In this document: positions 41,414 to 50,665 of the stretch, piece by piece | Layout: each line of letters starts with the position of its first letter | How positions within the stretch are numbered: the stretch's first letter is position 1 | NCBI GenBank assembly: GCA_003367665.1 | Contig: QKXI01000002.1 | Span: forward strand, 1 to 64,000 | Length of the DNA: 64,000 nucleotides | Source of the DNA: Leifsonia sp. ku-ls | GTDB taxonomy: Bacteria > Actinomycetota > Actinomycetes > Actinomycetales > Microbacteriaceae | Reading direction: 5' to 3' | Program-made: the position numbers and the translations under genes | Notes under the pieces: model-generated | Seen by the model: the letters and a program-made list of their open reading frames with translations, nothing else | Told to the model about the DNA's origin: nothing | The model's database searches: none

Positions 41414-42043
41414 ATGTCCGATCGGTTCCACAAGCCCACGTTCTTCACGAGCGGGATGTTCGAGGCGTTCATGGGCGGGGAGGATCCGGCCCAGATCAGC
41501 CGGGTCGCGCACGAGACCGCCCGTGCGCTGCTGGCGCGGGTGCGCGACAACCCGGAGCCGGAGGTCGTCGACCGGCTGGTCGCGTTCACCGACGCCAACG
41601 GCATCGACGCCATCGCCGAGCTGTGGTCGCGGTCGACCGCGAAGAGCCTTCCCGGGGCGCTGTGGCGCATCTACCTGCTGCGGCTGCTGATCCGGCAGGA
41701 CGCCGAGGGCACCGCCTACCTGTACCAGCGCGGCACCGAGGTGCTGCGCTCGATCGACGCCGTCGTGGCGGGGGCGCCCACACCGGCCGGGCCCGCGGAG
41801 ATCACCGAGCTGGCCGACCGCATCCTGCGCGGGCTGTTCGAGGGCGACTTTGCCGTCGCGCTCGACCGGGCGGCCGCGTTCTGCCGGGTGACGGCGGCCG
41901 GGGCGGCCTCCATCGCCGACGATCGGGACGTGCTCGACCCGGATCGGGCGAGCGAGCTCACCACCCGCGCGCTGCGGTTCACGCGCACGGCGGAGGAGCT
42001 GTCCGCCTGCGCCCGGCTGTGGCGGTCCGACTCGCTGGACTGA
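41414..42043 (+). CDS. Conserved helical protein of unknown function
   Basis: A 209-residue soluble, mostly alpha-helical protein beginning MSDRFHKPTFFTSGMFEAFMGGEDPAQISRVAHETARALL. There is no signal peptide, membrane segment or recognised motif. The look is of an actinobacterial conserved hypothetical. GGGGGA lies immediately before the ATG, and GAGAAT six bases upstream may be a -10 of a leaderless message. Neighbours (tRNA-Lys, sigma factor) give no clue. Confidence 0.65.
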   Translation: MSDRFHKPTFFTSGMFEAFMGGEDPAQISRVAHETARALLARVRDNPEPEVVDRLVAFTDANGIDAIAELWSRSTAKSLPGALWRIYLLRLLIRQDAEGTAYLYQRGTEVLRSIDAVVAGAPTPAGPAEITELADRILRGLFEGDFAVALDRAAAFCRVTAAGAASIADDRDVLDPDRASELTTRALRFTRTAEELSACARLWRSDSLD

Positions 42044-42139
42044 TCCGCGGGAGGTCAACCCCTCCCCGCGATCCGCCGTTCTCGGGCCGCGAACGCCACG
42101 CCGCAGAGCGGTCCGAACGGCTCCTGTACACTGGATGAC

Positions 42140-42217
42140 GCCGGGCCGCAGTAACCCCGGGCTCCAAAACTAGCCGCTTCGAGCGGCCTCGCGCCGAGAG
42201 GCGTTCTGCGGCCCGGC
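42140..42217 (+). ncRNA. Structured leader RNA before the sigK-like gene
   Basis: The 199-base gap contains a TACACT -10 candidate (42127-42132) followed by a strongly foldable 78-base element. P1 is a perfect 12-base helix, GCCGGGCCGCAG (42140-42151) with CTGCGGCCCGGC (42206-42217). Inside are a six-pair hairpin GCCGCT-TCG-AGCGGC (42173-42187) and CGCC-GAGA-GGCG (42192-42203), the latter closed by a GNRA tetraloop. It ends 25 bases before the sigma factor start. No known class recognised; it may be a cis-regulatory leader or a small RNA. Confidence 0.5.
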
Positions 42218-42242
42218 ACTTTCTGTCGAGAGCGGAGACGAC

Positions 42243-42803
42243 GTGGACGACGCCCCTGCGGCCGACCTCGACGCCCTGCTCCTGCGCACCGCCCAGGGCG
42301 ACCAGGAGGCGTTCTCGCGCTTCTACGACGCCACCGCGCCGCGCGTCCTCGGCCTCATCCGGCGGCTCCTCGTCGACGCCGCGCAGTCGGAGGAGGTCGC
42401 CCAGGAGGTGTTCCTGGAGGCGTGGCAATCCGCCGCGCGTTTCGATCCGAATAAGGGTCGAGCGCAGACGTGGATCCTCACGATGGCCCACCGTCGTGCG
42501 GTGGACCGGATCCGCGCCTCCCAGGCCTCCCGCGACCGGGACGCCGCGGTCGGGTTGCGGGAGATCCCCACCGCGTACGACCAGGTGGCCGAGACGGTGG
42601 AGGTGCGCGTGGAGCACGAGAGGGTGGAGGTGGCGATGCGGACGCTCACCGAGCCCCAGCGCCAGGCCATCGCCCTCGCCTACTACGGCGGGCTCAGCCA
42701 GTCGGAGGTCGCCGCGGAGCTGGGCATCCCGCTCGGCACAGCGAAGACACGGCTGCGCGATGCGATGATACGGCTGCGAGAGGAACTGGGGGTGACGACA
42801 TGA
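42243..42803 (+). CDS. sigK: ECF sigma factor, SigK type
   Basis: A 186-residue extracytoplasmic-function sigma factor. Region 2 is visible in YDATAPRVLGLIRRLLVDAAQSEEVAQEVFLEAWQSAARFDPNKGRAQTWILTMAHRRAVDRIR, and region 4 in LTEPQRQAIALAYYGGLSQSEVAAELGIPLGTAKTRLRDAMIRLREEL. It directs RNA polymerase to a small stress regulon until bound by its anti-sigma partner. The GTG at 42243 is the start. Its stop overlaps the rskA-like gene by four bases, the standard sigma/anti-sigma arrangement. The upstream mRNA carries the structured element at 42140-42217. Confidence 0.9.
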   Translation: MDDAPAADLDALLLRTAQGDQEAFSRFYDATAPRVLGLIRRLLVDAAQSEEVAQEVFLEAWQSAARFDPNKGRAQTWILTMAHRRAVDRIRASQASRDRDAAVGLREIPTAYDQVAETVEVRVEHERVEVAMRTLTEPQRQAIALAYYGGLSQSEVAAELGIPLGTAKTRLRDAMIRLREELGVTT

Positions 42804-43597
42804 CCGACGAGAACGACCGCGAGCGCGAGCGCCTGGGGTACCGCCTCGGCGCCGACGACGAGACGGAGGCGCGCTCCTTCGAGGACGTCGCCGCCGAGCT
42901 CGCCCTGGCCGCCGAGCCGGTACAGCCGCGGCCGGAGCTGAAGGCCGCGCTGTTCGCGCGCCTCGCGGACACCCCGCAGCTGCCGGCGCACGACGCGGCG
43001 GAGGCGGTGAGCGCCGCAGCGCCCGCGGAGGCGCCCGCTCCGGTGGCATCGACCGCCGCCGAGCGCACCGCACCCGATTCCGCCGGGCACACCGCGCCCG
43101 CCCTCACCCCCGCCGAGCGCACCGCCCGCCGTCGCTGGTTCCAGCGTCCCGGCCTGATCCTCGGGGCCGCCGCGGCCGCCGTGCTGATCTTCATCGGCGG
43201 CGCCTTCGTCGGCTCCGCGCTCTCCGGCAGCAACTCGTACCAGTCGCAGCAGGCCTCGGCGCTAGCCCAGATCAACGCGGCGCCCGACGTCCAGCGCGCC
43301 ACGGCGACCGTCGCGGGCGGCGGGACGGCCACCCTGGTGTGGTCGGGGGAGCTCGGCCGGTCCGCGCTCGTCGCCGACGGGCTCCCCGCGCTGCCGGACG
43401 ACAAGACCTACGAGCTCTGGTACATGCGTGACGGCAAGGCCATCCCGGCCGGCACCATGACCCCCTCCGGCTCCGGTTCCACCTGGCGCGTCCTCACCGG
43501 CGACATGCGCGCCGGCGACACCGTCGGCGTGACCGTCGAGCCGTCCGGCGGCTCCGACCGCCCCACCAGCGACCCCATCGTCGCCATTCCGTCCTGA
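42800..43597 (+). CDS. rskA: RskA-type anti-sigma-K factor
   Basis: A 265-residue single-pass membrane protein. The cytoplasmic N-terminal part (residues 1-115) would bind the sigma factor. A transmembrane helix (RPGLILGAAAAAVLIFIGGAFVGSAL, near residues 117-142) leads to an extracytoplasmic RskA domain: ATLVWSGELGRSALVADGLPALPDDKTYELWYMRDGKAIPAGTM. Release of sigma follows regulated proteolysis in the mycobacterial counterpart. It is coupled to sigK by an ATGA overlap. A Pro/Ala-rich linker precedes the helix. Confidence 0.92.
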   Translation: MTDENDRERERLGYRLGADDETEARSFEDVAAELALAAEPVQPRPELKAALFARLADTPQLPAHDAAEAVSAAAPAEAPAPVASTAAERTAPDSAGHTAPALTPAERTARRRWFQRPGLILGAAAAAVLIFIGGAFVGSALSGSNSYQSQQASALAQINAAPDVQRATATVAGGGTATLVWSGELGRSALVADGLPALPDDKTYELWYMRDGKAIPAGTMTPSGSGSTWRVLTGDMRAGDTVGVTVEPSGGSDRPTSDPIVAIPS

Positions 43598-43609
43598 CGC
43601 AGCCGCCGT

Positions 43610-43666
43610 CGAGCACACGTAAAACGTCGCCCAGCGCGTGCTGAGGCGACGTTCTTCGTGTGCTCG
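43610..43666. terminator. Two-part hairpin terminator between rskA and pstB
   Basis: Outer arms CGAGCACACG / CGTGTGCTCG (43610-43619 and 43657-43666) and inner arms AACGTCGCC / GGCGACGTT (43623-43631 and 43645-43653) form one long hairpin with small internal loops. It lies between convergent genes and can serve both directions. Confidence 0.85.
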
Positions 43667-43675
43667 GAGCCGGAT

Positions 43676-44455
43676 TCAGCCGAAGCGGCCCGAGACGTAG
43701 TCCTCGGTCGCCTGCTCGGTCGGGTTGGAGAAGATCATGTTCGTGTCGTTGTACTCGATGAGCTTGCCCGGCTTGCCGGTGCCCGCGATGTTGAAGAACG
43801 CGGTGCGGTCGGAGACGCGGGAGGCCTGCTGCATGTTGTGGGTGACGATCACGATCGTGTAGTCGTTCTTCAGCTCCTCGATCAGGTCCTCGATCGCGAG
43901 GGTCGAGATCGGGTCGAGCGCCGAGCACGGCTCGTCCATCAGCAGCACGTCGGGGGAGACCGCGATGGCGCGCGCGATGCAGAGCCGCTGCTGCTGGCCG
44001 CCGGAGAGGCCGGAGCCGGGGAGGTTCAGGCGGTCCTTGACCTCGTTCCACAGGTTGGCGCCCTGGAGCGACTTCTCGACCAGGTCGTCCGCGTCGCTCT
44101 TCGACATGCGGCGGTTGTTGAGCTTCACGCCGGCGAGCACGTTGTCGCGGATGCTCATGGTCGGGAACGGGTTCGGCCGCTGGAACACCATGCCCACCTG
44201 GCGGCGCACGAGCACCGGGTCGACGCCGTTGCCGTACAGGTTGTTGCCGTCGATCAGCACCTCGCCCTCGACGTACGCGCCGGGGATGACCTCGTGCATG
44301 CGGTTCAGCGTGCGGAGGAACGTCGACTTGCCGCAGCCCGACGGGCCGATGAAGGCGGTGACGGTGCGGGGCTCGATGGTGAGCGACACGCCCTCCACGG
44401 CGCGGAAGCTGCCGTAGTAGACGTTGAGGTCGTTGACTTCGATGCGCTTTGACAC
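43676..44455 (-). CDS. pstB: Phosphate ABC transporter ATPase
   Basis: The 259-residue ATPase of the high-affinity phosphate importer. Walker A is GPSGCGKST, the Q-loop [17 protein letters not shown], the signature [17 protein letters not shown], Walker [14 protein letters not shown] and the switch His [13 protein letters not shown], all typical of PstB. The start is the GTG at 44455. Last gene of pstSCAB; phoU is not next to it but 14 kb away beside senX3-regX3. Confidence 0.97.
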   Translation of the reverse strand: MSKRIEVNDLNVYYGSFRAVEGVSLTIEPRTVTAFIGPSGCGKSTFLRTLNRMHEVIPGAYVEGEVLIDGNNLYGNGVDPVLVRRQVGMVFQRPNPFPTMSIRDNVLAGVKLNNRRMSKSDADDLVEKSLQGANLWNEVKDRLNLPGSGLSGGQQQRLCIARAIAVSPDVLLMDEPCSALDPISTLAIEDLIEELKNDYTIVIVTHNMQQASRVSDRTAFFNIAGTGKPGKLIEYNDTNMIFSNPTEQATEDYVSGRFG

Positions 44456-44483
44456 TTTTATCCTTGTGGGTTCGGGTGCGGGC

Positions 44484-45575
44484 TCAGCGGCCGTACTTGG
44501 GGGCGAAGGCCTTGGCGATGATGCGGCCGACGAGGTTGAGCAGCATGACGATGATGATGAGGGCGAGGGCGCCGGTCCACGCCCGGTCGATGGAGGCCTG
44601 CGCGTGCAGACCCGCGGCCTGCGTGTACTGGGTGTACACGAACACCGGGAGGGTCATCATCCGGTCGTTGAAGATGTCGTAGTTCATGCTGGTCGTGAAG
44701 CCGGCGACGATCAGCAGCGGCGCCGTCTCGCCGATGACGCGGGCGACGGCCAGCATGACGCCGGTGACGAGTCCCGCGAGCGAGGTCGGGAGGACGACCT
44801 TGAGCACGGTGAGCCACTTCGGCACGCCGAGCGCGAGCGACGCCTCGCGCAGCTCGTTCGGAACGATCCGCAGGATCTCTTCGCTGGAGCGGACCACGAC
44901 CGGGATCATCAGCACCGAGAGGGCGACGGACCCCATGAACCCGCTGCGGATGCCCGGGCCGAAGAACAGGGCGAACAGCGCGTACGCGAAGAGGCCGGCG
45001 ACGATCGAGGGGATGCCGGTCATGACGTCCACGAAGAAGGTGATGCCGCGCGCCAGCATCCCGCGCCCGTACTCGACCAGGTAGATCGAGGTGAGCAGGC
45101 CGATCGGGACCGAGATGACCGCCGCCATGAGCGTGATCTCGAGCGTGCCGACGATGGCGTGCAGCGCGCCGCCCCCGTCGCCGATGACGTTGCGCATCGA
45201 CTCGGAGAAGAACGCGAGGTCGAAGCGGGCGAGGCCCTGCGTGACGACCGTCCAGCCGAGCGAGATCAGGGGCAGCAGGGCGATGATGAACGCGGTCGCG
45301 ACCAGCGAGGTGATGAGCCGGTCGATCGCCTTCCGCGAGCCCTCGATGAGCAGCGAGGTGACGTAGATGGCGATGTCGAAGAGCACGGTGCCGAAGAAGA
45401 TCGCGCCGACGATGTTGAAGCCCTTGGTCGCGCCGCTGGCCGCGAGCATCGCGAACACTGCGCCGATGACGACCCAGGAGACGACGAGCATCGTCCAGGG
45501 GGCCCAGCCGGGTAGCTTGCCCGCGGTGTACGAGTTGGTGAGCGGGCGCGGGGCGGTGGCGGTCGTGGTGGCCAT
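44484..45575 (-). CDS. pstA: Phosphate ABC transporter permease
   Basis: A 363-residue permease with an N-terminal extension of about 95 residues containing two or three hydrophobic segments, longer than E. coli PstA but common in actinobacteria. The core has [43 protein letters not shown] and the EAA-type loop [29 protein letters not shown]. The ATG at 45575 overlaps the pstC stop by one base. It forms the channel with PstC. Confidence 0.95.
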   Translation of the reverse strand: MATTTATAPRPLTNSYTAGKLPGWAPWTMLVVSWVVIGAVFAMLAASGATKGFNIVGAIFFGTVLFDIAIYVTSLLIEGSRKAIDRLITSLVATAFIIALLPLISLGWTVVTQGLARFDLAFFSESMRNVIGDGGGALHAIVGTLEITLMAAVISVPIGLLTSIYLVEYGRGMLARGITFFVDVMTGIPSIVAGLFAYALFALFFGPGIRSGFMGSVALSVLMIPVVVRSSEEILRIVPNELREASLALGVPKWLTVLKVVLPTSLAGLVTGVMLAVARVIGETAPLLIVAGFTTSMNYDIFNDRMMTLPVFVYTQYTQAAGLHAQASIDRAWTGALALIIIVMLLNLVGRIIAKAFAPKYGR

Positions 45576-46522
45576 CAGTTCGCTCCAGAGAAGGCCTTGC
45601 GGCGGCTGACGATGTAGCGGGCGAGCATGTTGATCAGCAGCGTCACCACGAACAGCACCAGGCCGGAGGCGATGAGCGCGTTCACGCCGAGGCCGGTCGC
45701 CTCGGGGAACTGGAGCGCGATGTTCGCCGCGATCGTGTTCGGGCTCTGCGCCTGCAGCAGCGCGAGCTTCACGATGAGCGCGGGGGAGAGCACCATCGCG
45801 ATGGCGAGGGTCTCGCCCAGCGCGCGGCCGAGGCCGAGCATCATGGCCGACACGATGCCGCTGCGGGCGAAGGGGAGCACGGCCATCTTGACCATCTCCC
45901 AGCGGGTGGCGCCGAGGGCGAGCGCGGCCTCCTCGTGCAGGCGCGGGGTCTGCAGGAAGATCTCGCGGCAGATGGCGGTCATGATCGGGATGACCATGAC
46001 GGCGAGCACGAGCGCGGCGGTGAGGATGGTGCGGCCGGTGCCGGAGACCGGCGGCGCGAAGAGCGGGATCCAGCCGAGGTTGTCGCCGAGCCAGACGTAG
46101 AAGGGCTGGACGAACGAGGAGAGCGTCGCGATGCCCCAGAGACCGAAGACCACGGACGGGACGGCGGCGAGGAGGTCGATGATGTAGCCGAGCACCTGCG
46201 CGACGCGGCGCGGTGCGTAGTGCGAGATGAAGAGCGCGATGCCGATGGACAGCGGGGTCGCGATGATCAGCGCGATGATGGCGGCCCAGATGGTGCCGAA
46301 GACGAGCGGCCAGACCCAGGACCAGAAGTTCGTGGCGTTGTTGGGGAGTTCGCCGGCCTTGGCGAACAGCGCCGGGATGCTCTGCAGGACGAGGAAGAGC
46401 GCGACGGCGGCGAGGGTGGCGAGGATGAGCGACCCCGCGACGACGGTGCTGGTGGAGAAGACCCGGTCGCCGAGGCGGACCTTCGCTCTCGGCCTGATGG
46501 CTCCTGCGGTTCCGGCGGTCAT
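45575..46522 (-). CDS. pstC: Phosphate ABC transporter permease
   Basis: A 315-residue permease with six hydrophobic segments. The family motifs ATPLSIGIALFISHYAPRRVAQVLGYIIDLLAAVPSVVFGLWG and LHEEAALALGATRWEMVKMAVLPFARSGI are clear. It is separated from pstS by a strong hairpin, and its stop overlaps the pstA start. The start is the ATG at 46522 with AGAAAGCAAGG upstream. Confidence 0.95.
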   Translation of the reverse strand: MTAGTAGAIRPRAKVRLGDRVFSTSTVVAGSLILATLAAVALFLVLQSIPALFAKAGELPNNATNFWSWVWPLVFGTIWAAIIALIIATPLSIGIALFISHYAPRRVAQVLGYIIDLLAAVPSVVFGLWGIATLSSFVQPFYVWLGDNLGWIPLFAPPVSGTGRTILTAALVLAVMVIPIMTAICREIFLQTPRLHEEAALALGATRWEMVKMAVLPFARSGIVSAMMLGLGRALGETLAIAMVLSPALIVKLALLQAQSPNTIAANIALQFPEATGLGVNALIASGLVLFVVTLLINMLARYIVSRRKAFSGAN

Positions 46523-46578
46523 TCCTTGCTTTCTCTCATCGGGTGCGCCGTCCGGGCGGGCGGCTGAGGGCGGGAGCG

Positions 46579-46618
46579 CCGCTCGGCCCGGGCTGCGGGT
46601 GCAGCCCAGGCCGAGCGG
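46579..46618 (-). terminator. Hairpin between pstS and pstC
   Basis: Arms CCGCTCGGCC / GGCCGAGCGG (46579-46588 and 46609-46618) with inner GGCTGC / GCAGCC form one 16-pair hairpin with a GGGT loop, just past the pstS stop. Without a T-tract it likely acts as partial terminator or mRNA stabiliser, keeping PstS above the permeases. Confidence 0.78.
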
Positions 46619-46625
46619 TCCGGTG

Positions 46626-47720
46626 TCACTTGATGCTGCTGACGGCCTTCGAGACCTTGTCGGCGAGGTCGCTCGACAGCGGGGCCGAGCCGGCCTGCTC
46701 CGCGGCGGCCTTCTGGGCGTCGCTGGAGATGATGTAGTTCACGTAGCCCTTGACCAGGTCCGCCTTGGCGGCGTCCTTGTACTCCTGGCACGCGATCACG
46801 TAGGAGACCAGGACGAGCGGCCAGGCGCCCTTCGAGGTGTCCTTGCGGTCGATCTTGATGGCGAGGTCGTTCGCCTCACGGCCGTCGGCGATCGGGGAGG
46901 CGGCGACCACGGCGGCAGCACCGTCGGCGCTGATCTTCTCGTAGTTGCTGCCGACCTTCAGCTGGGCGATGCTGAGGCCCGCCGAGCCCGACTCGTCGAT
47001 GTAGGTGATGGAGTTCTTCGCGTTCTTGGTGGCGTCCGCGACACCCGAGGTGCCCTTCGCGGCGTCGCCGACCTGGAACGGGAAGGTCTGGGAGGCCGGA
47101 GCGGTCCAGACGTCAGGCGCGTTCGCCGCGAGGTACTCGGTGAAGTTCTGCGTGGTGCCCGAGTCGTCGGAGCGGTGCACGACGGTGATCGGGGCAGACG
47201 GGAGCGAGGCGCCCGAGTTCTGGTCCTTGATCTTCGCGTCGTCCCAGGTGGTGATCTTGCCCGAGAAGATGCCGGCGATGGTCGCGGCGTCGAGCTTGAG
47301 GTCCTTCACGCCGTCCACGTTGTACGCGATGGCGATCGGGGAGATGTAGACCGGGAGGTCGATGCCCTTGCTGTTCGCGGCGCAGCCGGCGAACGTGGAG
47401 GCGAGCTCCTCGTCCTTCAGCGCGGCGTCGGAGCCGGCGAAGTCGGCCGCACCCGAGATGAAGCTCTTGCGGCCGGCGCCAGAACCCTGCGGGTCGTAGT
47501 TGACGGTGGCCTTCGGGTTGGCCTGCTGGAAGCCGGCGGCCCACACGGTCTGCGCGGCGCCCTGGGCGGACGAGCCGATGCCGTTGAGCGTGCCGGAGAA
47601 GTTCGTCGCAGCAGCCGTCGTGGTCGACGGGGTGCTGCCCTCGTTCGCCGCACAGGCGGTGAGAGAGATGGCGGCCGCGGCGAGCAGAGCCACAGGAGCG
47701 CCGATGCGCTTGAGATTCAC
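46626..47720 (-). CDS. pstS: Phosphate-binding lipoprotein
   Basis: A 364-residue periplasmic-type binding protein. The signal peptide ends in LTAC (Cys23). The phosphate-binding segments are visible: GIGSSAQGAAQTVWAAGFQQANP, YDPQGSGAGRKSFISGAADFAGSDA, VHRSDDSGTTQNFTEYLA and ITYIDESGSAGLS. The GTG at 47720 with GAAGGGA upstream is chosen over an in-frame ATG nine codons earlier because it gives the classic basic n-region (VNLKRIG). PHO-box-like repeats lie about 90 bases upstream, so phosphate starvation should induce it through RegX3. Confidence 0.95.
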   Translation of the reverse strand: MNLKRIGAPVALLAAAAISLTACAANEGSTPSTTTAAATNFSGTLNGIGSSAQGAAQTVWAAGFQQANPKATVNYDPQGSGAGRKSFISGAADFAGSDAALKDEELASTFAGCAANSKGIDLPVYISPIAIAYNVDGVKDLKLDAATIAGIFSGKITTWDDAKIKDQNSGASLPSAPITVVHRSDDSGTTQNFTEYLAANAPDVWTAPASQTFPFQVGDAAKGTSGVADATKNAKNSITYIDESGSAGLSIAQLKVGSNYEKISADGAAAVVAASPIADGREANDLAIKIDRKDTSKGAWPLVLVSYVIACQEYKDAAKADLVKGYVNYIISSDAQKAAAEQAGSAPLSSDLADKVSKAVSSIK

Positions 47721-47810
47721 AGTTGTCCCTTCGGGGATCAGTAACAACAGGACGGGGGCCGGTGCGACCCGTGCGTGACGCTATTCCCGGTGTCTGTCCA
47801 GAGTCCCCCG

Positions 47811-47832
47811 CAGCGGTAAACGGAAGGTTAAC
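47811..47832 (-). promoter_or_regulatory. PHO box of the pst operon
   Basis: On the minus strand GTTAACCTTCC is followed directly by GTTTACCGCTG, two 11-base direct repeat units matching the actinobacterial PHO-box consensus GTTCACC. It lies about 91-112 bases upstream of the pstS start and matches boxes before ppk and senX3. Confidence 0.75.
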
Positions 47833-47879
47833 GCGGGGTGTTCTCTTGTGTCGAAGGGCGCTCCTGCGGCTCGCTGCCG

Positions 47880-48743
47880 TCAGTCCGTGATCTGCACCGC
47901 CGTGCCGAGGGGAAGGGCGTCGACGGCCGCGATGGCCTCCGCGGAGAGGCGGATGCACCCGTGCGACACGGCGCCCGCGGCCGTGGACTGGTAGTGGATG
48001 CCGATGAGCCCACCGTCGGATCCCTCGTACGGTTCGTCGGCGGCCGTCGCGTGCAGGGAGGTGAGCTGGATGCGGTGCTCGGACTGCCCCTGCGCGGGGT
48101 CGAGGTAGCGGGCCTGCAGGTAGCCGGTGCCGGTCGGTGTCGGCGTCTCGTCGGTCCCGACGCCCACGGGGAAGCTCTGCAGCTGCTTTCCCGCCGAGTC
48201 TGTGATCCGGAGGGTGTGCTTCGAGGTGGAGATGACGACACGCCTCGTCAGGCTCCCGACCTTCTGGAGCGACGCGGTCGGCACCCAGGCGGCGCTCTGG
48301 GCGGGAGCGGGCGCCTTCGTGCTCGCGGTCGAGGGCAGCTTCTGCCGGGCCGGCGTGAGGATGAGGGACCAGGCGCCACGGGTCTCCGCCACCACGATGG
48401 TCGTCGGCTTGCCGAGGAAGTTCTTGGCGGGGACGCGGGCGACCGGGGTCGTGAAGTCGGCGGCGTACACGGCGGTGTCGAACGCGACCCGGTAGGAGTC
48501 GTGCAGCTCCGCCGTCGGCGGTGCGGCCAGGAGACCGGGGATGACCGCGTCGAACTCGGCGGCGGGGAGGGCGGCGAGCGCGGACGGCGACAGTGCTGCC
48601 GGCAGCGCCGGTCCGGCGACGCTCGAAGCGGTCGTGGTCGGCTTCGGGGTCGTGCTGGGGGCGGCGTCCGCGGTGCAGCCGGTGATCAGGGCGACGACCG
48701 CGGTGGCGCCGAGGAGGAGGGAGAGAGGGCGATGGTTCGTCAT
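47880..48743 (-). CDS. L,D-transpeptidase lipoprotein
   Basis: A 287-residue cell-wall cross-linking enzyme that makes 3-3 peptide bridges in peptidoglycan. The signal peptide has LITGC (Cys23). A central domain (about residues 60-150) precedes the YkuD catalytic domain, which has the signature IGIHYQSTAAGAVSHGCIRLS with catalytic His and Cys, and TPTPTGTGYLQARYL before it. The ATG at 48743 is the start. It follows a secreted protein gene separated by a terminator. Confidence 0.9.
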   Translation of the reverse strand: MTNHRPLSLLLGATAVVALITGCTADAAPSTTPKPTTTASSVAGPALPAALSPSALAALPAAEFDAVIPGLLAAPPTAELHDSYRVAFDTAVYAADFTTPVARVPAKNFLGKPTTIVVAETRGAWSLILTPARQKLPSTASTKAPAPAQSAAWVPTASLQKVGSLTRRVVISTSKHTLRITDSAGKQLQSFPVGVGTDETPTPTGTGYLQARYLDPAQGQSEHRIQLTSLHATAADEPYEGSDGGLIGIHYQSTAAGAVSHGCIRLSAEAIAAVDALPLGTAVQITD

Positions 48744-48787
48744 GGTCGATTCGTGGTTGTTCCGGTGAGGTGGGACGACGGGAAACG

Positions 48788-48825
48788 GATGTGGCGGCGG
48801 GGGCCAAGGCCCCCGCCGCCACATC
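48788..48825 (-). terminator. Long perfect hairpin terminator
   Basis: A perfect 18-base stem: GATGTGGCGGCGGGGGCC (48788-48805) pairs with 48808-48825 around an AA loop. It lies 15 bases past the stop of the secreted-protein gene and before the L,D-transpeptidase gene. No T-tract, but very stable. Confidence 0.85.
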
Positions 48826-48840
48826 GATGGTCGTCGGCGG

Positions 48841-49638
48841 TCAGCCGCTGACGACGGGGAGCCGGGTGGCCTGGGTGCTCGCCGTGCTCGTTGCGGCGTT
48901 GCCCACAGTGGGAGTGCCGCCGCCGGTCGTGGTGGCCTCACCGGTGACGGTGACGGTCTTCGTGTGGACGACCGCGTTGCCGTCGGAGTCGGTGCCGGAG
49001 ACCGTCACGGTGAAGTCGCCCGGGACGGCGGTCCCGCCGGCGAGCCAGAGCGAGAACGCGACACAGCCGTTGAGCGCGGCCGTGTAGCTGCCGGCCGAGT
49101 ACGTCGACCCGTCGTAGACGGCCTCCGCGGTGACGTCGGAGCCGGGCGCGTAACCGCAGGCGAGGATCTGGATGGCGTTCTCGACGGTGAGCTCGGCGGT
49201 CGTGAGGGTGGTCACGTTGGTCTCGATGCCAGAGGGCGCGATCCACTGCGCGATCGCGACCGTGTTCGACGTGTCGCCGTCCGTGCTCGTGGCGGTGAGG
49301 GACACGGTGTCGCCCGGCGCGGGGAAGGCGACCGTCGGGAGGAAGACGGCGCTGAACGCCCCGTCTGGGTCCGTGGCGGGCGTGGGGACCTCGTAGGTCT
49401 CCAGCGAGCCGGACGGGCCGACGAGGTCGATGGTCACGGTCGTGCCTGCGGTGAAGCCGGTGCCCGAGACGCTGAAGCCGTCGCCCCAATCGCCGGCGGT
49501 GTAGTCGAAGTACTCGGGGGAGACGGTGATGGTTCCGGTCTGGGCGGCGTTCGCCGGCGCCGCGGCGAAGAAGCCGCCGGCGACGATGGCCGCGGTCGCC
49601 GCGAGGGCGCCGAAGCGGATGCGCGTGAAGCTGGTCAT
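48841..49638 (-). CDS. Secreted Ig-like surface protein of unknown function
   Basis: A 265-residue exported protein: signal peptide of about 31 residues (AANAAQT cleavage region), then two beta-rich segments rich in Thr/Val/Gly (VSPEYFDYTAGDWGDGFSVSGTGFTAGTTVTIDLVG and IQILACGYAPGSDVTAEAVYDG) resembling tandem Ig-like folds. The Thr/Ser-rich tail ends in TRLPVVSG. That ending resembles a sortase motif, but the membrane segment and basic tail that normally follow are missing. The two cysteines (ACGYAP and NGCVAF) could pair. It probably sits in or near the cell wall. Confidence 0.65.
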   Translation of the reverse strand: MTSFTRIRFGALAATAAIVAGGFFAAAPANAAQTGTITVSPEYFDYTAGDWGDGFSVSGTGFTAGTTVTIDLVGPSGSLETYEVPTPATDPDGAFSAVFLPTVAFPAPGDTVSLTATSTDGDTSNTVAIAQWIAPSGIETNVTTLTTAELTVENAIQILACGYAPGSDVTAEAVYDGSTYSAGSYTAALNGCVAFSLWLAGGTAVPGDFTVTVSGTDSDGNAVVHTKTVTVTGEATTTGGGTPTVGNAATSTASTQATRLPVVSG

Positions 49639-49729
49639 GTGATCCTCTGGTGAATCCGAACGGCACCGGGCGGTGCCTCGACCACGCTAATGCACGGAAT
49701 TCTTGTGTGCAATCCGAAATATCGGGATA

Positions 49730-50665
49730 TCAGCCCACCGGCGCGTACGTCTCGATCGACACGATCCCGGAGGCCGGGTTGGTCGCCGAGAGGTGCACCA
49801 CGGAGAAGCCTCCGGTGTCGAGGTCGGCGGCGTCGTTGAGGTAGCCGCCGGGCATCGTGCCGGTGGCGAGGGCGATCTCGCGCATGATCTCGGGCAGGAC
49901 GGGGCCGTGGCTGCACAGCACCGCGGTCTTGCGGGAGCGGATGCGCTTGCCGACGATGCGGCGCACCTCTCCGGCGCCCTCCTCGAAGGCGTCCTGGCTG
50001 AGGCCGTGCTCGCGGTGCGGCTTGATGCCCGTCGCGGCGGCGAGCGGGGCGACCGTCGTGACGCAGCGGACCGCGTCGCTCGTGACGATGCGCTTCGGTC
50101 TCCAGGCCTGCAGCGTGGGGACGTCGGCCGCCGCCTGGCGCACGCCCCGCTCGGTGAGCGGGCGGGCGGCGTCGGAGCCGTCCCAGTGGTCGCGCGGTGC
50201 GGCCTTGCCGTGGCGGAGCGCGATGAGCGCGAAGGTGGAGGTGATGCCCTGGTGCACCAGTGCGTCGAAGGCGTCGAGGATCTCGACGTCGCGCTCGTAG
50301 GTGAGGTAGCCGCGCGCCTTCTTGATGGTGACCCACTCGATCGCCGCGATCTCGCTGTTCGGGACGAACGTGGAGCGTTCGATCGCCTTGTCGGACACCT
50401 CGGCGGCCCAGTAGTGGACGATCTTGTCCCGCCCGCTGCCGAGCGCATACGTGGAGACGCCGAGCGGCACCCCGAGGCCGATGCCGAGCCCGGTCTCCTC
50501 CTGGATCTCGCGGACGGCCGTCTGCGGAAGCGTCTCGCCCGGGTCGACCTTGCCCTTGGGGATCGTCACGTCGCCGTACTTGGTGCGATGCACCACGAGC
50601 ACGACGATGCGGTCGTCCACGACCCGCCAGCACAGGGCGCCCGCGGCGTAGATGGCCGGGCTCAC
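49730..50665 (-). CDS. MutT1-like Nudix hydrolase with histidine phosphatase domain
   Basis: A 311-residue two-domain protein. The N-terminal Nudix domain has the full box [22 protein letters not shown] (about residues 37-60). The C-terminal phosphatase domain begins [16 protein letters not shown], with the RHG catalytic His, and has [10 protein letters not shown]. The same fusion occurs in mycobacterial MutT1, which cleans oxidised GTP and diadenosine tetraphosphates. The GTG at 50665 overlaps the ppk stop by four bases, so the pair is co-translated; both act on nucleotide or polyphosphate chemistry. Confidence 0.9.
   Translation of the reverse strand: MSPAIYAAGALCWRVVDDRIVVLVVHRTKYGDVTIPKGKVDPGETLPQTAVREIQEETGLGIGLGVPLGVSTYALGSGRDKIVHYWAAEVSDKAIERSTFVPNSEIAAIEWVTIKKARGYLTYERDVEILDAFDALVHQGITSTFALIALRHGKAAPRDHWDGSDAARPLTERGVRQAAADVPTLQAWRPKRIVTSDAVRCVTTVAPLAAATGIKPHREHGLSQDAFEEGAGEVRRIVGKRIRSRKTAVLCSHGPVLPEIMREIALATGTMPGGYLNDAADLDTGGFSVVHLSATNPASGIVSIETYAPVG

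Noticed and set aside
42140-42217. Known riboswitch, SRP RNA or 6C RNA
   Set aside because: The conserved cores of those RNAs were not found; only the fold is striking.
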